60,473 nucleotides of DNA from JBFIHF01 sp964411125. GTDB lineage: Bacteria > Myxococcota_A > Bradymonadia > Bradymonadales > Bradymonadaceae. The notes below the pieces were generated by a model that had not been told where the DNA came from, searched no databases, and saw only the letters and a list, made by a program, of their open reading frames with translations. The position numbers were made by a program, and so were the translations under genes. Positions 52,235-60,359 of this stretch are shown piece after piece (the stretch's first letter is position 1; every line of letters begins with the position of its first letter). Where the stretch lies: contig CAYPJU010000036.1 in NCBI GenBank assembly GCA_964411125.1, positions 1-60,473 on the forward strand, given 5' to 3'.

Positions 52235-53053
52235 ATGTCGAGCGACGCTGCGAAAAAAGAGGAGGGCGAACGAAGGGGCGCTGCCGCGCTAGAATTCTCG
52301 CTCCCCGCCTACGATGGGCCCCTCGACCTCCTGCTCGAACTCATCCGAAAGCACGAAGTCGACATCTTCGACATCCCGATCGCCACCATCACCGACGAAT
52401 TTCTGCAGTTCATGCAGACGATGGAGTTCCTCGACCTCGGCCTCGGCGGCGAGTGGCTCGAGATGGCCGCGATGCTCGTCTACATCAAGTCGAAGATGCT
52501 CCTCCCCAAGCCGAAGGTCGAGGAGGACGACGAGGGCCCCGACCCGCGCGAAGAGCTCGTTCGTCGACTTCTGGAGTATCAGAAGTACAAAGCCGCCGCC
52601 GGCGCGCTCGACGAGCGCCCCATGCTCACGCGCGACGTCTTCACCCATGCCCCGCGGGCCGCGAACTTCCTCGACATGGTGGGCCCCCCGCCGCTCAAGG
52701 AAGCGAGCCTCGACGACCTGGTCAAGGCGCTGAAGCGGGTCGTGCAGAAGAGCAAGTCCGATGGCACCTGGGTCTACGAGGTCAACAGCCAGAAGCTCAC
52801 GCTGCGCTCCGTCATCAACGACATCGCGATGATCCTGAAGGACAAGCCGCGCGTCGAGTTCGACGAGCTCTTCGTCGGTCACGAGCTCTCCAGGCATCGG
52901 ATCATCACCACCTTCCTCGGCCTCCTCGAAATGACGCGCCTCAAGATGCTGAAGCTCTTCCAGAGCCGACTGCAGGGCGACAAGCTCTTCGTCGAGCGCT
53001 CCGTCATCGACATCGTCGAAGTCTGCCTCGAGCTGGAGCTCGAGTCCGAATGA
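52235..53053 (+). CDS. scpA: Segregation and condensation protein A
   Basis: A 272-residue kleisin of the bacterial SMC-ScpAB condensin. The N-terminal YDGPLDLLLELIRKHEVDIFDIPI and ITDEFLQFM, then LEMAAMLVYIKSKMLLPK, are the ScpA signature that contacts the SMC neck. The C-terminal winged-helix has VTFLALLE-type FLGLLEMTRLKMLKLFQ. The ATG at 52235 has GAAGG upstream; the longer open frame to 52025 shows no family sequence. It overlaps scpB by four bases (ATGA). A TTGGCGCCAA palindrome (52047-52056) lies in the 217-bp divergent region shared with pilB. Confidence 0.95.
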   Translation: MSSDAAKKEEGERRGAAALEFSLPAYDGPLDLLLELIRKHEVDIFDIPIATITDEFLQFMQTMEFLDLGLGGEWLEMAAMLVYIKSKMLLPKPKVEEDDEGPDPREELVRRLLEYQKYKAAAGALDERPMLTRDVFTHAPRAANFLDMVGPPPLKEASLDDLVKALKRVVQKSKSDGTWVYEVNSQKLTLRSVINDIAMILKDKPRVEFDELFVGHELSRHRIITTFLGLLEMTRLKMLKLFQSRLQGDKLFVERSVIDIVEVCLELELESE

Positions 53054-53802
53054 GCGGCGCGAACGACAACTCCCTCGACGAGGAGAGCGGCCCGCAGACC
53101 GCGGTGGTCGCGCCCGAAGATCAGAACCCCGTCGAGGACGCCTTCGACGCAGGCGTCGACGACGAAGGCCGCACTGCCGACGAGAACGAGGACCAATTCG
53201 ACGATGGTGGTGCCGGTGACGTCGGCCTGCGCGCGATGCTCGAGGCGATGTTCTTTGCCGCAGACGAGCCCCTCACGCTGTCCAACTTGCTCACCGCGCT
53301 CCCCGAGGTGGGGGAGGGGACCCTGCGGCGGCTCCTCGGTCAGATGGTCCTCGAGTGGACGGGCGACGCCCGTGGGATCCATCTGCAAGAGATCGCCGGG
53401 GGATACCAACTGCGCACCAACCCTACGTACCACGAACAGGTGTCGCGGCTCTTCGAGTCGAAACCGACGAAGCTCTCGCGCGCTGCGATGGAGACTCTCG
53501 CCATCATCGCCTACCGACAGCCGGTGACGAAGGCGGTCGTCGACGAGATCCGGGGCGTCGACTGCGGTGGCGTCATCCGAAGCCTCACCGATTTCGAGCT
53601 CGTCGCCGTTCTCGGCAAAGCAGACGACATCGGGCGCCCGAACCTGTACGGTACGACGCGAAGGTTCCTCGAGTTCTTCGGCCTCGCCAGCTTGACGGAC
53701 CTCCCGACGCTCGAAGATTTCGAGATCGACGCCCTCGAACTGCTCGGGGAAGACGTCGAACAGCTCCTTACGACCGAAACCGAGGAAGAGAAACATGGCT
53801 GA
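53050..53802 (+). CDS. scpB: Segregation and condensation protein B
   Basis: A 250-residue ScpB with an acidic, probably disordered N-terminal extension of about 55 residues, then two winged-helix domains: LRAMLEAMFFAADEPLTLSNLL and RAAMETLAIIAYRQPVTKAVVDEIRGVDC, ending in RPNLYGTTRRFLEFFGLASLTDLP, the conserved ScpB C-terminal block. It pairs with ScpA on SMC. It is translationally coupled to scpA (ATGA) and overlaps rluB by eight bases. Confidence 0.96.
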   Translation: MSGANDNSLDEESGPQTAVVAPEDQNPVEDAFDAGVDDEGRTADENEDQFDDGGAGDVGLRAMLEAMFFAADEPLTLSNLLTALPEVGEGTLRRLLGQMVLEWTGDARGIHLQEIAGGYQLRTNPTYHEQVSRLFESKPTKLSRAAMETLAIIAYRQPVTKAVVDEIRGVDCGGVIRSLTDFELVAVLGKADDIGRPNLYGTTRRFLEFFGLASLTDLPTLEDFEIDALELLGEDVEQLLTTETEEEKHG

Positions 53803-54613
53803 ACCGATGCGCCTCCAGAAGTACTTGAGCCGCGCCGGGATCGCCAGCCGCCGCAAGTCAGAGGAGCTCATGCTCGCCGGTCGCGTGGCGGTGAACGGGA
53901 AGGCGTGCCGCGAGCTCGGCACCAAGGTCGATCCCGACCGCGATCGCATCGAGGTCGACGGCAAACAGATCTCGCTCCCCCAGAACTTCGTCTACATCCT
54001 GCTCAACAAGCCGCGCGGGTACATCACCTCCCTCGACGACGAGAAGGATCGCCCCATCGTCACCGACTTGCTCCCCAAGAACATGCCGCGCATCTGGCCC
54101 GTGGGGCGCCTCGACTGGGATTCGGAAGGGCTGCTGCTCATGACCGACGACGGCAATCTGACCCACGCGCTCACCCACCCCAGCCATCACGTGCCGAAGG
54201 GCTACGCCGTGAAGGTCAAGGGGCACCTCGAGAAGGACGCCCCGCAGGTCGCGATGATCGCCGAAGGGGTAGAACTCGACCCGGGTGAGCTCACCAAACC
54301 GGCGCTCGTCGTCGTTCGCGGTCACACGGACAAGCACACGTGGATCGAGTTCGTCATCGAAGAGGGGAAGAACAGACAGATCCGTCGAATGTGCGAAGCG
54401 TGTGGCCTCGACGTGCTCCGCCTCCGCCGGATCGCGATGGGCCCCCTCACGATCGAAGGGGTCGCTCCGGGCGAGTTCCGTTCGCTCGACTCGAACGAAG
54501 TCCTTCAGTTGTATTCGGAAGTCGAGCTCCGGCCTCCCGAAGCGGCGAAGCCGACCAAGCGCCAGAAGAAGCGCGAGCGGCAGGATCGAAAGCGACGCGG
54601 CGGAAAAAAGTAA
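53795..54613 (+). CDS. rluB: RluB/RsuA-family pseudouridine synthase
   Basis: A 272-residue protein with an N-terminal S4 domain (RLQKYLSRAGIASRRKSEELMLAGRVAVNG) and the RsuA-type catalytic motif PVGRLDWDSEGLLLMTDDG containing the nucleophilic Asp, then KNRQIRRMCEACG. RluB modifies U2605 of 23S rRNA in E. coli; RluF and RsuA are paralogues, but RluB is the common partner of scpAB operons. A very basic C-terminal tail (KRQKKRERQDRKRRGGKK) resembles other RluB tails. The start overlaps the scpB end by eight bases. Confidence 0.93.
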   Translation: MAEPMRLQKYLSRAGIASRRKSEELMLAGRVAVNGKACRELGTKVDPDRDRIEVDGKQISLPQNFVYILLNKPRGYITSLDDEKDRPIVTDLLPKNMPRIWPVGRLDWDSEGLLLMTDDGNLTHALTHPSHHVPKGYAVKVKGHLEKDAPQVAMIAEGVELDPGELTKPALVVVRGHTDKHTWIEFVIEEGKNRQIRRMCEACGLDVLRLRRIAMGPLTIEGVAPGEFRSLDSNEVLQLYSEVELRPPEAAKPTKRQKKRERQDRKRRGGKK

Positions 54614-54663
54614 AAAGGGTGTTGACGGCCGGGCCGAACAACCCTTATGTTCGCTGACCCTGA

Positions 54664-54737
54664 TGCGGGGTGGAGCAGCCAGGTAGCTCGTCGGGCTCAT
54701 AACCCGAAGGCCGCAGGTTCGAATCCTGCCCCCGCTA
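54664..54737 (+). tRNA. Initiator tRNA-fMet (CAT)
   Basis: A 74-nt cloverleaf with a CAT anticodon. Initiator features are the three G:C pairs of the anticodon stem (GGG / CCC around CTCATAA), the A11:T24 pair in the D-stem and an unpaired 1:72 position (T1 opposite T72). Acceptor pairs 2-7 are intact (GCGGGG / CCCCGC with discriminator A73), and the T-arm GCAGG-TTCGAAT-CCTGC is regular. CCA is not encoded. It lies 50 bp after rluB and is followed at once by a terminator. Confidence 0.96.
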
Positions 54738-54740
54738 CTC

Positions 54741-54777
54741 AAAAAGGAGTCGCCCATTTCGGCGGCTCCTTTTTTTT
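54741..54777 (+). terminator. Rho-independent terminator after tRNA-fMet
   Basis: GGAGTCGCC (54746-54754) and GGCGGCTCC (54761-54769) form a 9-bp stem with one G:T pair and a 6-base loop, preceded by five A and followed by eight T residues. Confidence 0.93.
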
Positions 54778-54796
54778 GTCTTGGAGCGAATCGCCC

Positions 54797-55348
54797 GTGT
54801 GGATTGTCGACGACAGCAAGGCCGGCCAACTCGAGGTGAGCGAAGGGCCCATGGCGCTGATGGCCGCCTGCCTCGGGTCGTTTGTGAAGTGGGCGTTCTT
54901 CGCAGGTCTCGTCGTCGGCGCCTTTGCTGCGATCGAAGTGGTCGGTCGGTCCGCGGTGGATGCCGCCCCGGCGGGGTTTGGTCTCGAGGCCATCGTCGCC
55001 ATGGCAATTCTGGCCGGCGTCTCGGGCGCGGTGTACCGCGCGATGCGGCGACGAACTTGGACGATCGACACAAACAGCGACGTCATCGCGCTGTCGGTCG
55101 GATCGCGCTTTCGGACGCCCCAGGCGATGGCCGTCGATCTCGACGAACTCGAACGGGTGGAGGTTTTGGACAGGCGATGGCTACCGTCGGAGATCACCGC
55201 GATCTTCTCCGACGCTCGCGACGTCATGTTCCGTACCGGCTCGGCGGAAGAGCTGGCGGACCTGGAGCGTGTCCTGCGGTCGGCCTTGAAGTCGCGGGGC
55301 ATCCCCGTGGTACGATTCGAAACAAATCGCGGCTCGAAATCGTTATGA
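54797..55348 (+). CDS. Small membrane protein with PH-like C-terminal part
   Basis: A 183-residue protein of unknown family. After a short N-terminal strand segment (VWIVDDSKAGQLEVSEGP) there are two membrane segments (about 20-45 and 65-85), and then a cytoplasmic beta-rich domain (RTWTIDTNSDVIALSVG ... ELERVEVLDRRW ... FSDARDVMFRTGSAEELADLERVL) that resembles bacterial PH-type or DUF modules. The GTG at 54797 has GGAG nine bases upstream; the frame is open further left only because it crosses the tRNA gene and its terminator. ATG 54851 is an alternative start. Confidence 0.6.
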   Translation: MWIVDDSKAGQLEVSEGPMALMAACLGSFVKWAFFAGLVVGAFAAIEVVGRSAVDAAPAGFGLEAIVAMAILAGVSGAVYRAMRRRTWTIDTNSDVIALSVGSRFRTPQAMAVDLDELERVEVLDRRWLPSEITAIFSDARDVMFRTGSAEELADLERVLRSALKSRGIPVVRFETNRGSKSL

Positions 55349-55433
55349 CTCGGGTCGGTTGATTCCGCCGTTCGTCGCGCGCCCCACTGGGCGCGGCGAA
55401 GGCCCCGACCACTGCCTCCCTCGACGGGCGACG

Positions 55434-58400
55434 ATGAAACGCTGGACCGGCACCCTACTCACCGCACTCGCGCTCTCCGTGGGCGTCCCTCAGGTCGCTT
55501 TTGCGCAGGACGACTGGTCCGTCAAAGGCGGGGATGCGCGGCAGCAAGAGATCATCAAACGCTACAAGACGCTGCTGGAGCGTAACCCCGACGAGGGGCT
55601 AGCGTTCCGCAAGTTGCTCGAATACGTCGGGAAGGGGAAGGGGCTCGACCGGCTCGTCGCCGAGTACGAAGGGAAGGTCGAGAAATCTCCCGAGAGCGCG
55701 ACCTACCGGTTGATCCTCGGCCACCTCTTCAAGTCGAAGAACGAGTACGAAAAGGCCCTCGCGCAGTACGAGAAGGCCGTGGAACTCGAACCCGACAGCC
55801 CGCGCGTCTGGCTCAGTCGCGGGTCCGTTCACAGCCTCCTCAACCACGGTGCGGAGGCGACCGCCGACTTCGAAAAAGCGCTCTCGCTGGAACGCGACAA
55901 GGCCAAGAAGCAGGACATCCTGCGCAAGCTCGCCGACAACGCGTTCGCGCAGCGCGACTGGGAACGCGCCCAGAAATACTACGACGAACTCGTCAACCTC
56001 GACCCGCGCAACGAATACCTGCGGATGGAGTACGCCCAGGTCCTCGTCCAGTACAAGCGCTACGACAAGGCGCTGGAGCAGTACGAGAAGCTCCTCGAGC
56101 TCGCCGGGCGCGACACGAAGGCCAAAGCGACGACGATGCGGGACATCGGCGATCTCTACGAGAAGATGGGGAAGGACGACCAGGCCGTAGCGACCTACGA
56201 AAAAGCGATGAGGCTGATGCGCTCGGGGCACTGGCTGCACACCGAACTCCAACAGCGGATCATCAGCGTCTACCGTCGCACCGATCGCCTCCCCGAGCTG
56301 ATCGCCGACCTGGAGAAGCAGTGGCGCAGCCCGTCTTACGACCAGGCGATGACGCTCGGGGGGCTCTACGACGAGCTCGGGATGGAGGACAAGGCGCTCG
56401 GGATGTTCAAGCGGGCGATCAGCAAGAACCGGCGAGCCACCGATCCCCGCCTCCGGGTCATTCGAATCATGGAGCGGCGCGGTGACGACAAGGCCGTCAT
56501 CAAGGCCTACAACGACCTCATCGCCGTCGCTCCATCCGATGCGCGCTTTTACTTCGATCTCGTGCGGCTCCACTTCCGGCTCGGCGACCGGAAGGCGGCC
56601 GAGCGTCTCTTGTCGCGGATTCAGTCGCGGTTCCGAAACGATCCCGACGTCTACGTGACGCTCGCCGACACGTACATGCGGTTCGAGATGAAGGAGAAAG
56701 CGCTCGAGATCTACCAGAAGCTCGTGCGGCTCGACCCGAAGAACGACGCCTACATCCTCGGCCTCGGCGAGTACTACTACCAGAACGGAGAACTGCAGAA
56801 GGCGGTCGAGGTGTGGATGCGTTTGCTCGAATCGTCTCTGGAAGAGGCGGAGGCTCACGCCAAGCTCGGTCAGGTGCTCAGCGAACACGGTCTGGTAGAC
56901 CGCGGCCTGGACCACTTCGAGAAGGCGGTCGAAGTCGCGCCCGACGACCTGAACGTGCGGCGCGGGCTCGCGCTCGCCTACGAACGAGCGCGGAAATGGG
57001 ACGAATCGGTCGAGACGTGGACCTACATTCTGGAGCGGGCCGACCAACCACTCTCTGCGAACGAAGCGCGCTCGCGGATCATCAACATCTATCAGCGGCG
57101 TAACCAGCTCCGCTCGAAGATGCGGGAGTTCGCGAAAGACTTCGGCGGTCCCCAGATGGACGTCCAGGCGGGATTCTTCCTGGCCGAAGCGCACATGAAG
57201 ATCGTGGAGTACGACGAGGCCGAAGACGTCCTTCAGCGCATCGCGAAACGCGCTCGCGGGGAGACGGCCGACGCGGTGGTGGGGAAGGGCGAGAACATGA
57301 CCTGGCAGCGGGCGGAGGTGAGTGCGCTGCTCGCGCTCGACAAGCTCTACCGACAGAACAACGAGCTCGAGAACGCGATCGAAGTGTTGCAGCGTCTGGC
57401 GGAGCTGATGCCGGCGCGCAGCCGCGAGTACTATCACCAGATCGCCGACCTCTCGTTGAAGCTGTACCAGGACGACCAGGCGGTCCACTACGCCACGCTC
57501 GCCGTCCAGATGAGCCCTGACGACGCCGTCGCGCAGGCGCGGCTCGGAGAGGTGTACCAGAAGATGGGGAATCTCGAGGCTGCGGCGTCTCAGTACCGCA
57601 CCGCGATCGACCTCGATCCCAGAGCGTTCGAGATATCGATGGAGCTCGCCGAGATCCTCATGCAGCTCGGGCAACTGACGGAGGCGGAGAAGCTCTACCG
57701 GGAGATCACCAAGAAGGCGAACGATGAGGTTCTGATCTCGACGGCTGCACGCCGGGCGCAGACCCTGGCCGAGATCGACGGCCGCCTCGAAGAGGTGGAA
57801 GAAGAGTTCTTCCCGCTCGTCTATCGCACCCCGCCGCGGCCGGTATACGGAAAGGTGATGCTGGAACTCTACGACCGGATGAGCAATCCGTACGTGACGC
57901 GCGACCGATTCGGCGTCCGCGTCGTCCGTGCAGACGCGGCCCGGGAGCTCGACGCCATCGGGCAACGTGCGCTTCCGGTGCTCATCGACGCGCTCAGCGC
58001 CCAGGACGTGGGCCAGCGGATGCTGGCGGTTCGGCTGCTCGGGGACATGCGGCAAGGGAATGCCGCGCTCCCCCTGAGCCGGATGGTCGACGACCCGAAA
58101 GAATCGTTACGAATGCCGGCCGCGATCGCGGTCGCCCAGATTGGGGATCCGCGAGGCGGGGGACCGCTCATTCGCGTCACGAAGGACGACAATCCGGCGA
58201 TGCGGGAGCTCGCTACCTGGGCGCTCGGAGCGGTGGGGGGGCCGTCCGCTGCCGCGGAGCTCATTCGGATTCTGAACGAGGGGCAAAGTTGGCGTGAGCA
58301 GGTGATGGCGGCGATTTCGCTCGGGCGGATCGGCTCTCCCGCTGCGGTCGATGCGCTGATCGCGTACCACGCGAAGCTCGACCCCGCCCGCTACACCGAC

Positions 58401-59525
58401 TCCCTCTCCGTGGCGGTCATCTGGGCGCTGGGGAGAGCTGCCGCTCCACAGGGCGTTCCCGCACTCGCATCGGCGCTGCAGGCGAGCGGCGACCGGGTCG
58501 CGACCGTTGCGGCGTGGGGGCTCGCACGGATCGGGAATCGCGCTGCCACCGAAGCGCTCCTGGAAGCGTACTGGTCCGACGACGTCTCGGTTAGGGCCCG
58601 CGCCGGCCGCGGGCTCGTCCAGCTCGCCGCGGCGGATAGCGTGCCGAAGATGCGCCCGGTCGACGAGATCCGACGCGAGATTCGGTACATCGACGACCGC
58701 AACCCCGACGTGAAAGTCGAAGCGATGCTCGCGGAGTTGGAGCGCGAAAGTGCCATCGTGATGCCGGTCGACGCCACCCCGTTCATCGTCGACAACGCTG
58801 ACCTGATCGCGAAAGCAGCCGCGAAGCGCCTCGCCGATCCCCAGGGACGTCGGGCCGTCACCGGCGACCTGATCGACGCCGATGGTGAACTCGCACTCGG
58901 CGTGCTCACCAGCACCCCGCCCGACGACGCCGCCTCGCGAAAGAAGCGCGACGATGCCGTCCGGGACGTCGTGTCCGGGCTCGAGACGCCGCTGCGTGAC
59001 GTCGCGAAGTCCGATCGCAGCGACGCCGGTGCACGCGCCGTGGGCCTGCTCGGTGCACTCGGAAACTCGCAGGATTTCGACCTGATTCGCGAGAGGCTCG
59101 CCAGCTCCACCGCCGAGCAGAAGCGCCTCGCGGTCTTCGCGCTCCGGCATTTTCCGGCCCGCGAGAGCCAGGGGCTTCTTTTCGAAGCGCTGAACGACGA
59201 GGACTATCGCGTGCGCGAAGCGGCAGCGCGGACCATCGGCACCGCGCTACGCGATTCGGGCGACCAGAAGCGGGCGACTCGGGAGCTTGGCGAAGCGCTT
59301 CAGGACAAATTTGCCACCGTGCGACTCGCCGCTGTGCGCGCGCTCGGTACGCTGGGGAATGCCGAAGCCGTTCCGGCACTCCTCGCGGCACTCGACGGCG
59401 GAAATCTGACGCAGAAGGTTGCCGTGTTGAGGGCGCTCAAGAAAATCGACGACCCTCGAGGACGCCAGGCGCTCGAGCGATATCGCACGGCCACCGATCT
59501 ACGTCTGCGGGAAGCGGCACGTTGA
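55434..59525 (+). CDS. Large secreted TPR/HEAT-repeat protein
   Basis: A 1363-residue protein with a Sec signal peptide (MKRWTGTLLTALALSVGVPQVAFAQ; cleavage after AFA). Residues about 30-780 hold many TPR units, for example NEYEKALAQYEKAVELEPDSPRVWLSRG, DKALEQYEKLLELAG and NLEAAASQYRTAIDLDP. Residues about 830-1360 hold HEAT/PBS-lyase-type repeats (ALPVLIDALSAQDVGQRMLAVRLLG, ELATWALGAVGGPSAAAELI, LAAVRALGTLGNAEAVPALLAAL). No catalytic motif is present. It is probably a periplasmic or outer-membrane-associated scaffold. The ATG at 55434 is chosen because the signal peptide starts there. It stands alone between the small membrane gene and the cold-shock gene. Confidence 0.88.
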   Translation: MKRWTGTLLTALALSVGVPQVAFAQDDWSVKGGDARQQEIIKRYKTLLERNPDEGLAFRKLLEYVGKGKGLDRLVAEYEGKVEKSPESATYRLILGHLFKSKNEYEKALAQYEKAVELEPDSPRVWLSRGSVHSLLNHGAEATADFEKALSLERDKAKKQDILRKLADNAFAQRDWERAQKYYDELVNLDPRNEYLRMEYAQVLVQYKRYDKALEQYEKLLELAGRDTKAKATTMRDIGDLYEKMGKDDQAVATYEKAMRLMRSGHWLHTELQQRIISVYRRTDRLPELIADLEKQWRSPSYDQAMTLGGLYDELGMEDKALGMFKRAISKNRRATDPRLRVIRIMERRGDDKAVIKAYNDLIAVAPSDARFYFDLVRLHFRLGDRKAAERLLSRIQSRFRNDPDVYVTLADTYMRFEMKEKALEIYQKLVRLDPKNDAYILGLGEYYYQNGELQKAVEVWMRLLESSLEEAEAHAKLGQVLSEHGLVDRGLDHFEKAVEVAPDDLNVRRGLALAYERARKWDESVETWTYILERADQPLSANEARSRIINIYQRRNQLRSKMREFAKDFGGPQMDVQAGFFLAEAHMKIVEYDEAEDVLQRIAKRARGETADAVVGKGENMTWQRAEVSALLALDKLYRQNNELENAIEVLQRLAELMPARSREYYHQIADLSLKLYQDDQAVHYATLAVQMSPDDAVAQARLGEVYQKMGNLEAAASQYRTAIDLDPRAFEISMELAEILMQLGQLTEAEKLYREITKKANDEVLISTAARRAQTLAEIDGRLEEVEEEFFPLVYRTPPRPVYGKVMLELYDRMSNPYVTRDRFGVRVVRADAARELDAIGQRALPVLIDALSAQDVGQRMLAVRLLGDMRQGNAALPLSRMVDDPKESLRMPAAIAVAQIGDPRGGGPLIRVTKDDNPAMRELATWALGAVGGPSAAAELIRILNEGQSWREQVMAAISLGRIGSPAAVDALIAYHAKLDPARYTDSLSVAVIWALGRAAAPQGVPALASALQASGDRVATVAAWGLARIGNRAATEALLEAYWSDDVSVRARAGRGLVQLAAADSVPKMRPVDEIRREIRYIDDRNPDVKVEAMLAELERESAIVMPVDATPFIVDNADLIAKAAAKRLADPQGRRAVTGDLIDADGELALGVLTSTPPDDAASRKKRDDAVRDVVSGLETPLRDVAKSDRSDAGARAVGLLGALGNSQDFDLIRERLASSTAEQKRLAVFALRHFPARESQGLLFEALNDEDYRVREAAARTIGTALRDSGDQKRATRELGEALQDKFATVRLAAVRALGTLGNAEAVPALLAALDGGNLTQKVAVLRALKKIDDPRGRQALERYRTATDLRLREAAR

Positions 59526-59658
59526 TTTTCCCGGCGTCGTCGGCGTCCCGATGCCACGGAGGTCCGCACCGTAGGCCGGTTTCTCCACCTACCCCCACTC
59601 CCGTTTCGCGTTTACTGTGGGTGTAAAAATGGATCTCACGAGAAATTCTGTAAAACCC

Positions 59659-59688
59659 TTGACCTTCGGTTAGTTAGGTTGCTTTAAT
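59659..59688 (+). promoter_or_regulatory. Promoter of the cold-shock gene
   Basis: TTGACC (59659-59664) and TTTAAT (59683-59688) with an 18-bp spacer lie in a locally AT-rich stretch. They leave a leader of about 95 nt before the ATG, as is usual for cold-shock genes with regulated 5-prime UTRs. Confidence 0.65.
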
Positions 59689-59788
59689 CCCTCCCGTTCG
59701 GTCGACAATTACGCACATAGGCTCGCGGGGGCGAGTCGCGACCGTCGATCAAACGTAGTGATAACCATGTGGTAAACCGGAGGACACG

Positions 59789-60004
59789 ATGGCAAGGGGT
59801 GCAGTAAAGTGGTTCAACAACGCAAAGGGCTTCGGCTTCATCAATGATGGCGTCGAAGAGGAAGACATTTTCGTCCACTACTCCCAGATCCAGGGTGACG
59901 GCTTCAAAACGCTGCGCCAGGGCGAGGAGGTCGAGTTCGTGCTCAAGCGCGGACCGAAGGGACTGCACGCCGAGCAGGTGGTGCGCGACGAAGAGTTCAA
60001 CTGA
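59789..60004 (+). CDS. csp: Cold-shock protein (CspA family)
   Basis: A 71-residue single cold-shock domain. RNP1 is KGFGFIND and RNP2 is DIFVHYS; the typical start is MARGAVKWFNNAKGFGF. It binds single-stranded RNA and DNA and melts secondary structure. The acidic insert GVEEEDIF is usual for the family. The ATG follows GGAGGACACG, with GGAGGA as the ribosome site. It is monocistronic: its own promoter and AT-rich leader lie upstream and a strong terminator follows. Confidence 0.97.
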   Translation: MARGAVKWFNNAKGFGFINDGVEEEDIFVHYSQIQGDGFKTLRQGEEVEFVLKRGPKGLHAEQVVRDEEFN

Positions 60005-60052
60005 TCTTCCGATCCGCACGCCCACCGCTTCCGGTGGGGTTCAAGCTCGATC

Positions 60053-60078
60053 AGCACCCGAAAGGGTGCTTTTTTTTT
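60053..60078 (+). terminator. Terminator of the cold-shock gene
   Basis: AGCACCC (60053-60059), loop GAAA and GGGTGCT (60064-60070) form a perfect 7-bp stem, followed by a run of eight to nine T residues. Confidence 0.95.
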
Positions 60079-60080
60079 GG

Positions 60081-60164
60081 GGGTCGTATCCTCCGTCAGA
60101 TTCGGGACGAGGGGGACGAGGGACGGGCATCTTGGGGCGCCGAATCTGACGGAGGATACGACCC
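60081..60164. repeat. Perfect 25-bp inverted repeat (REP/MITE-like)
   Basis: Arms at 60081-60105 and 60140-60164 are exact reverse complements (beginning GGGTCGTATCCTCCG and ending CGGAGGATACGACCC), separated by 34 bp. The spacer contains GACGAGG direct repeats. It starts right behind the T-run of the cold-shock terminator. The form resembles REP/BIME elements mobilised by RAYT transposases or a small MITE; no transposase gene is in the window. Confidence 0.9.
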
Positions 60165-60241
60165 CTCTGACAGTCTCGAGTTCCCTCTCTGCGATGCGCT
60201 GCATCGCCTCGCTCGTCCGCATCCCAATCTGCCCACCCCTA

Positions 60242-60309
60242 GTCCCCCTCACCCTCGAACTCACGCCGGGTCGCACCCTGCCCGGGCCTCGTCCCCCTCA
60301 CCCTCGAAC
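60242..60309. repeat. 19-bp direct repeat pair
   Basis: GTCCCCCTCACCCTCGAAC occurs at 60242-60260 and again at 60291-60309 (49-bp period). Its CTCGTCCCCCTC part is also the reverse complement of bases in the spacer of the 25-bp inverted repeat, so the whole block is internally repetitive. Confidence 0.85.
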
Positions 60310-60320
60310 CTGACGCCGCA

Positions 60321-60344
60321 TCACACCCCAGTTAGGGGGTGTGA
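60321..60344. repeat. 9-bp stem hairpin
   Basis: TCACACCCC (60321-60329) and GGGGTGTGA (60336-60344) are perfectly complementary around the 6-base loop AGTTAG. There is no T-run, so it is not a classical terminator. Confidence 0.75.
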
Positions 60345-60359
60345 CTCCCGGGTAAATCC

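Noticed and set aside
54647..54796. N-terminal extension of the small membrane protein gene through the tRNA
   Set aside because: The frame crosses the initiator tRNA and its terminator; the GTG at 54797 is the first sensible start.
55599..58055. An 818-codon minus-strand open frame opposite the TPR/HEAT gene
   Set aside because: It is a GC-bias shadow; the plus strand has clear TPR repeats and a signal peptide.
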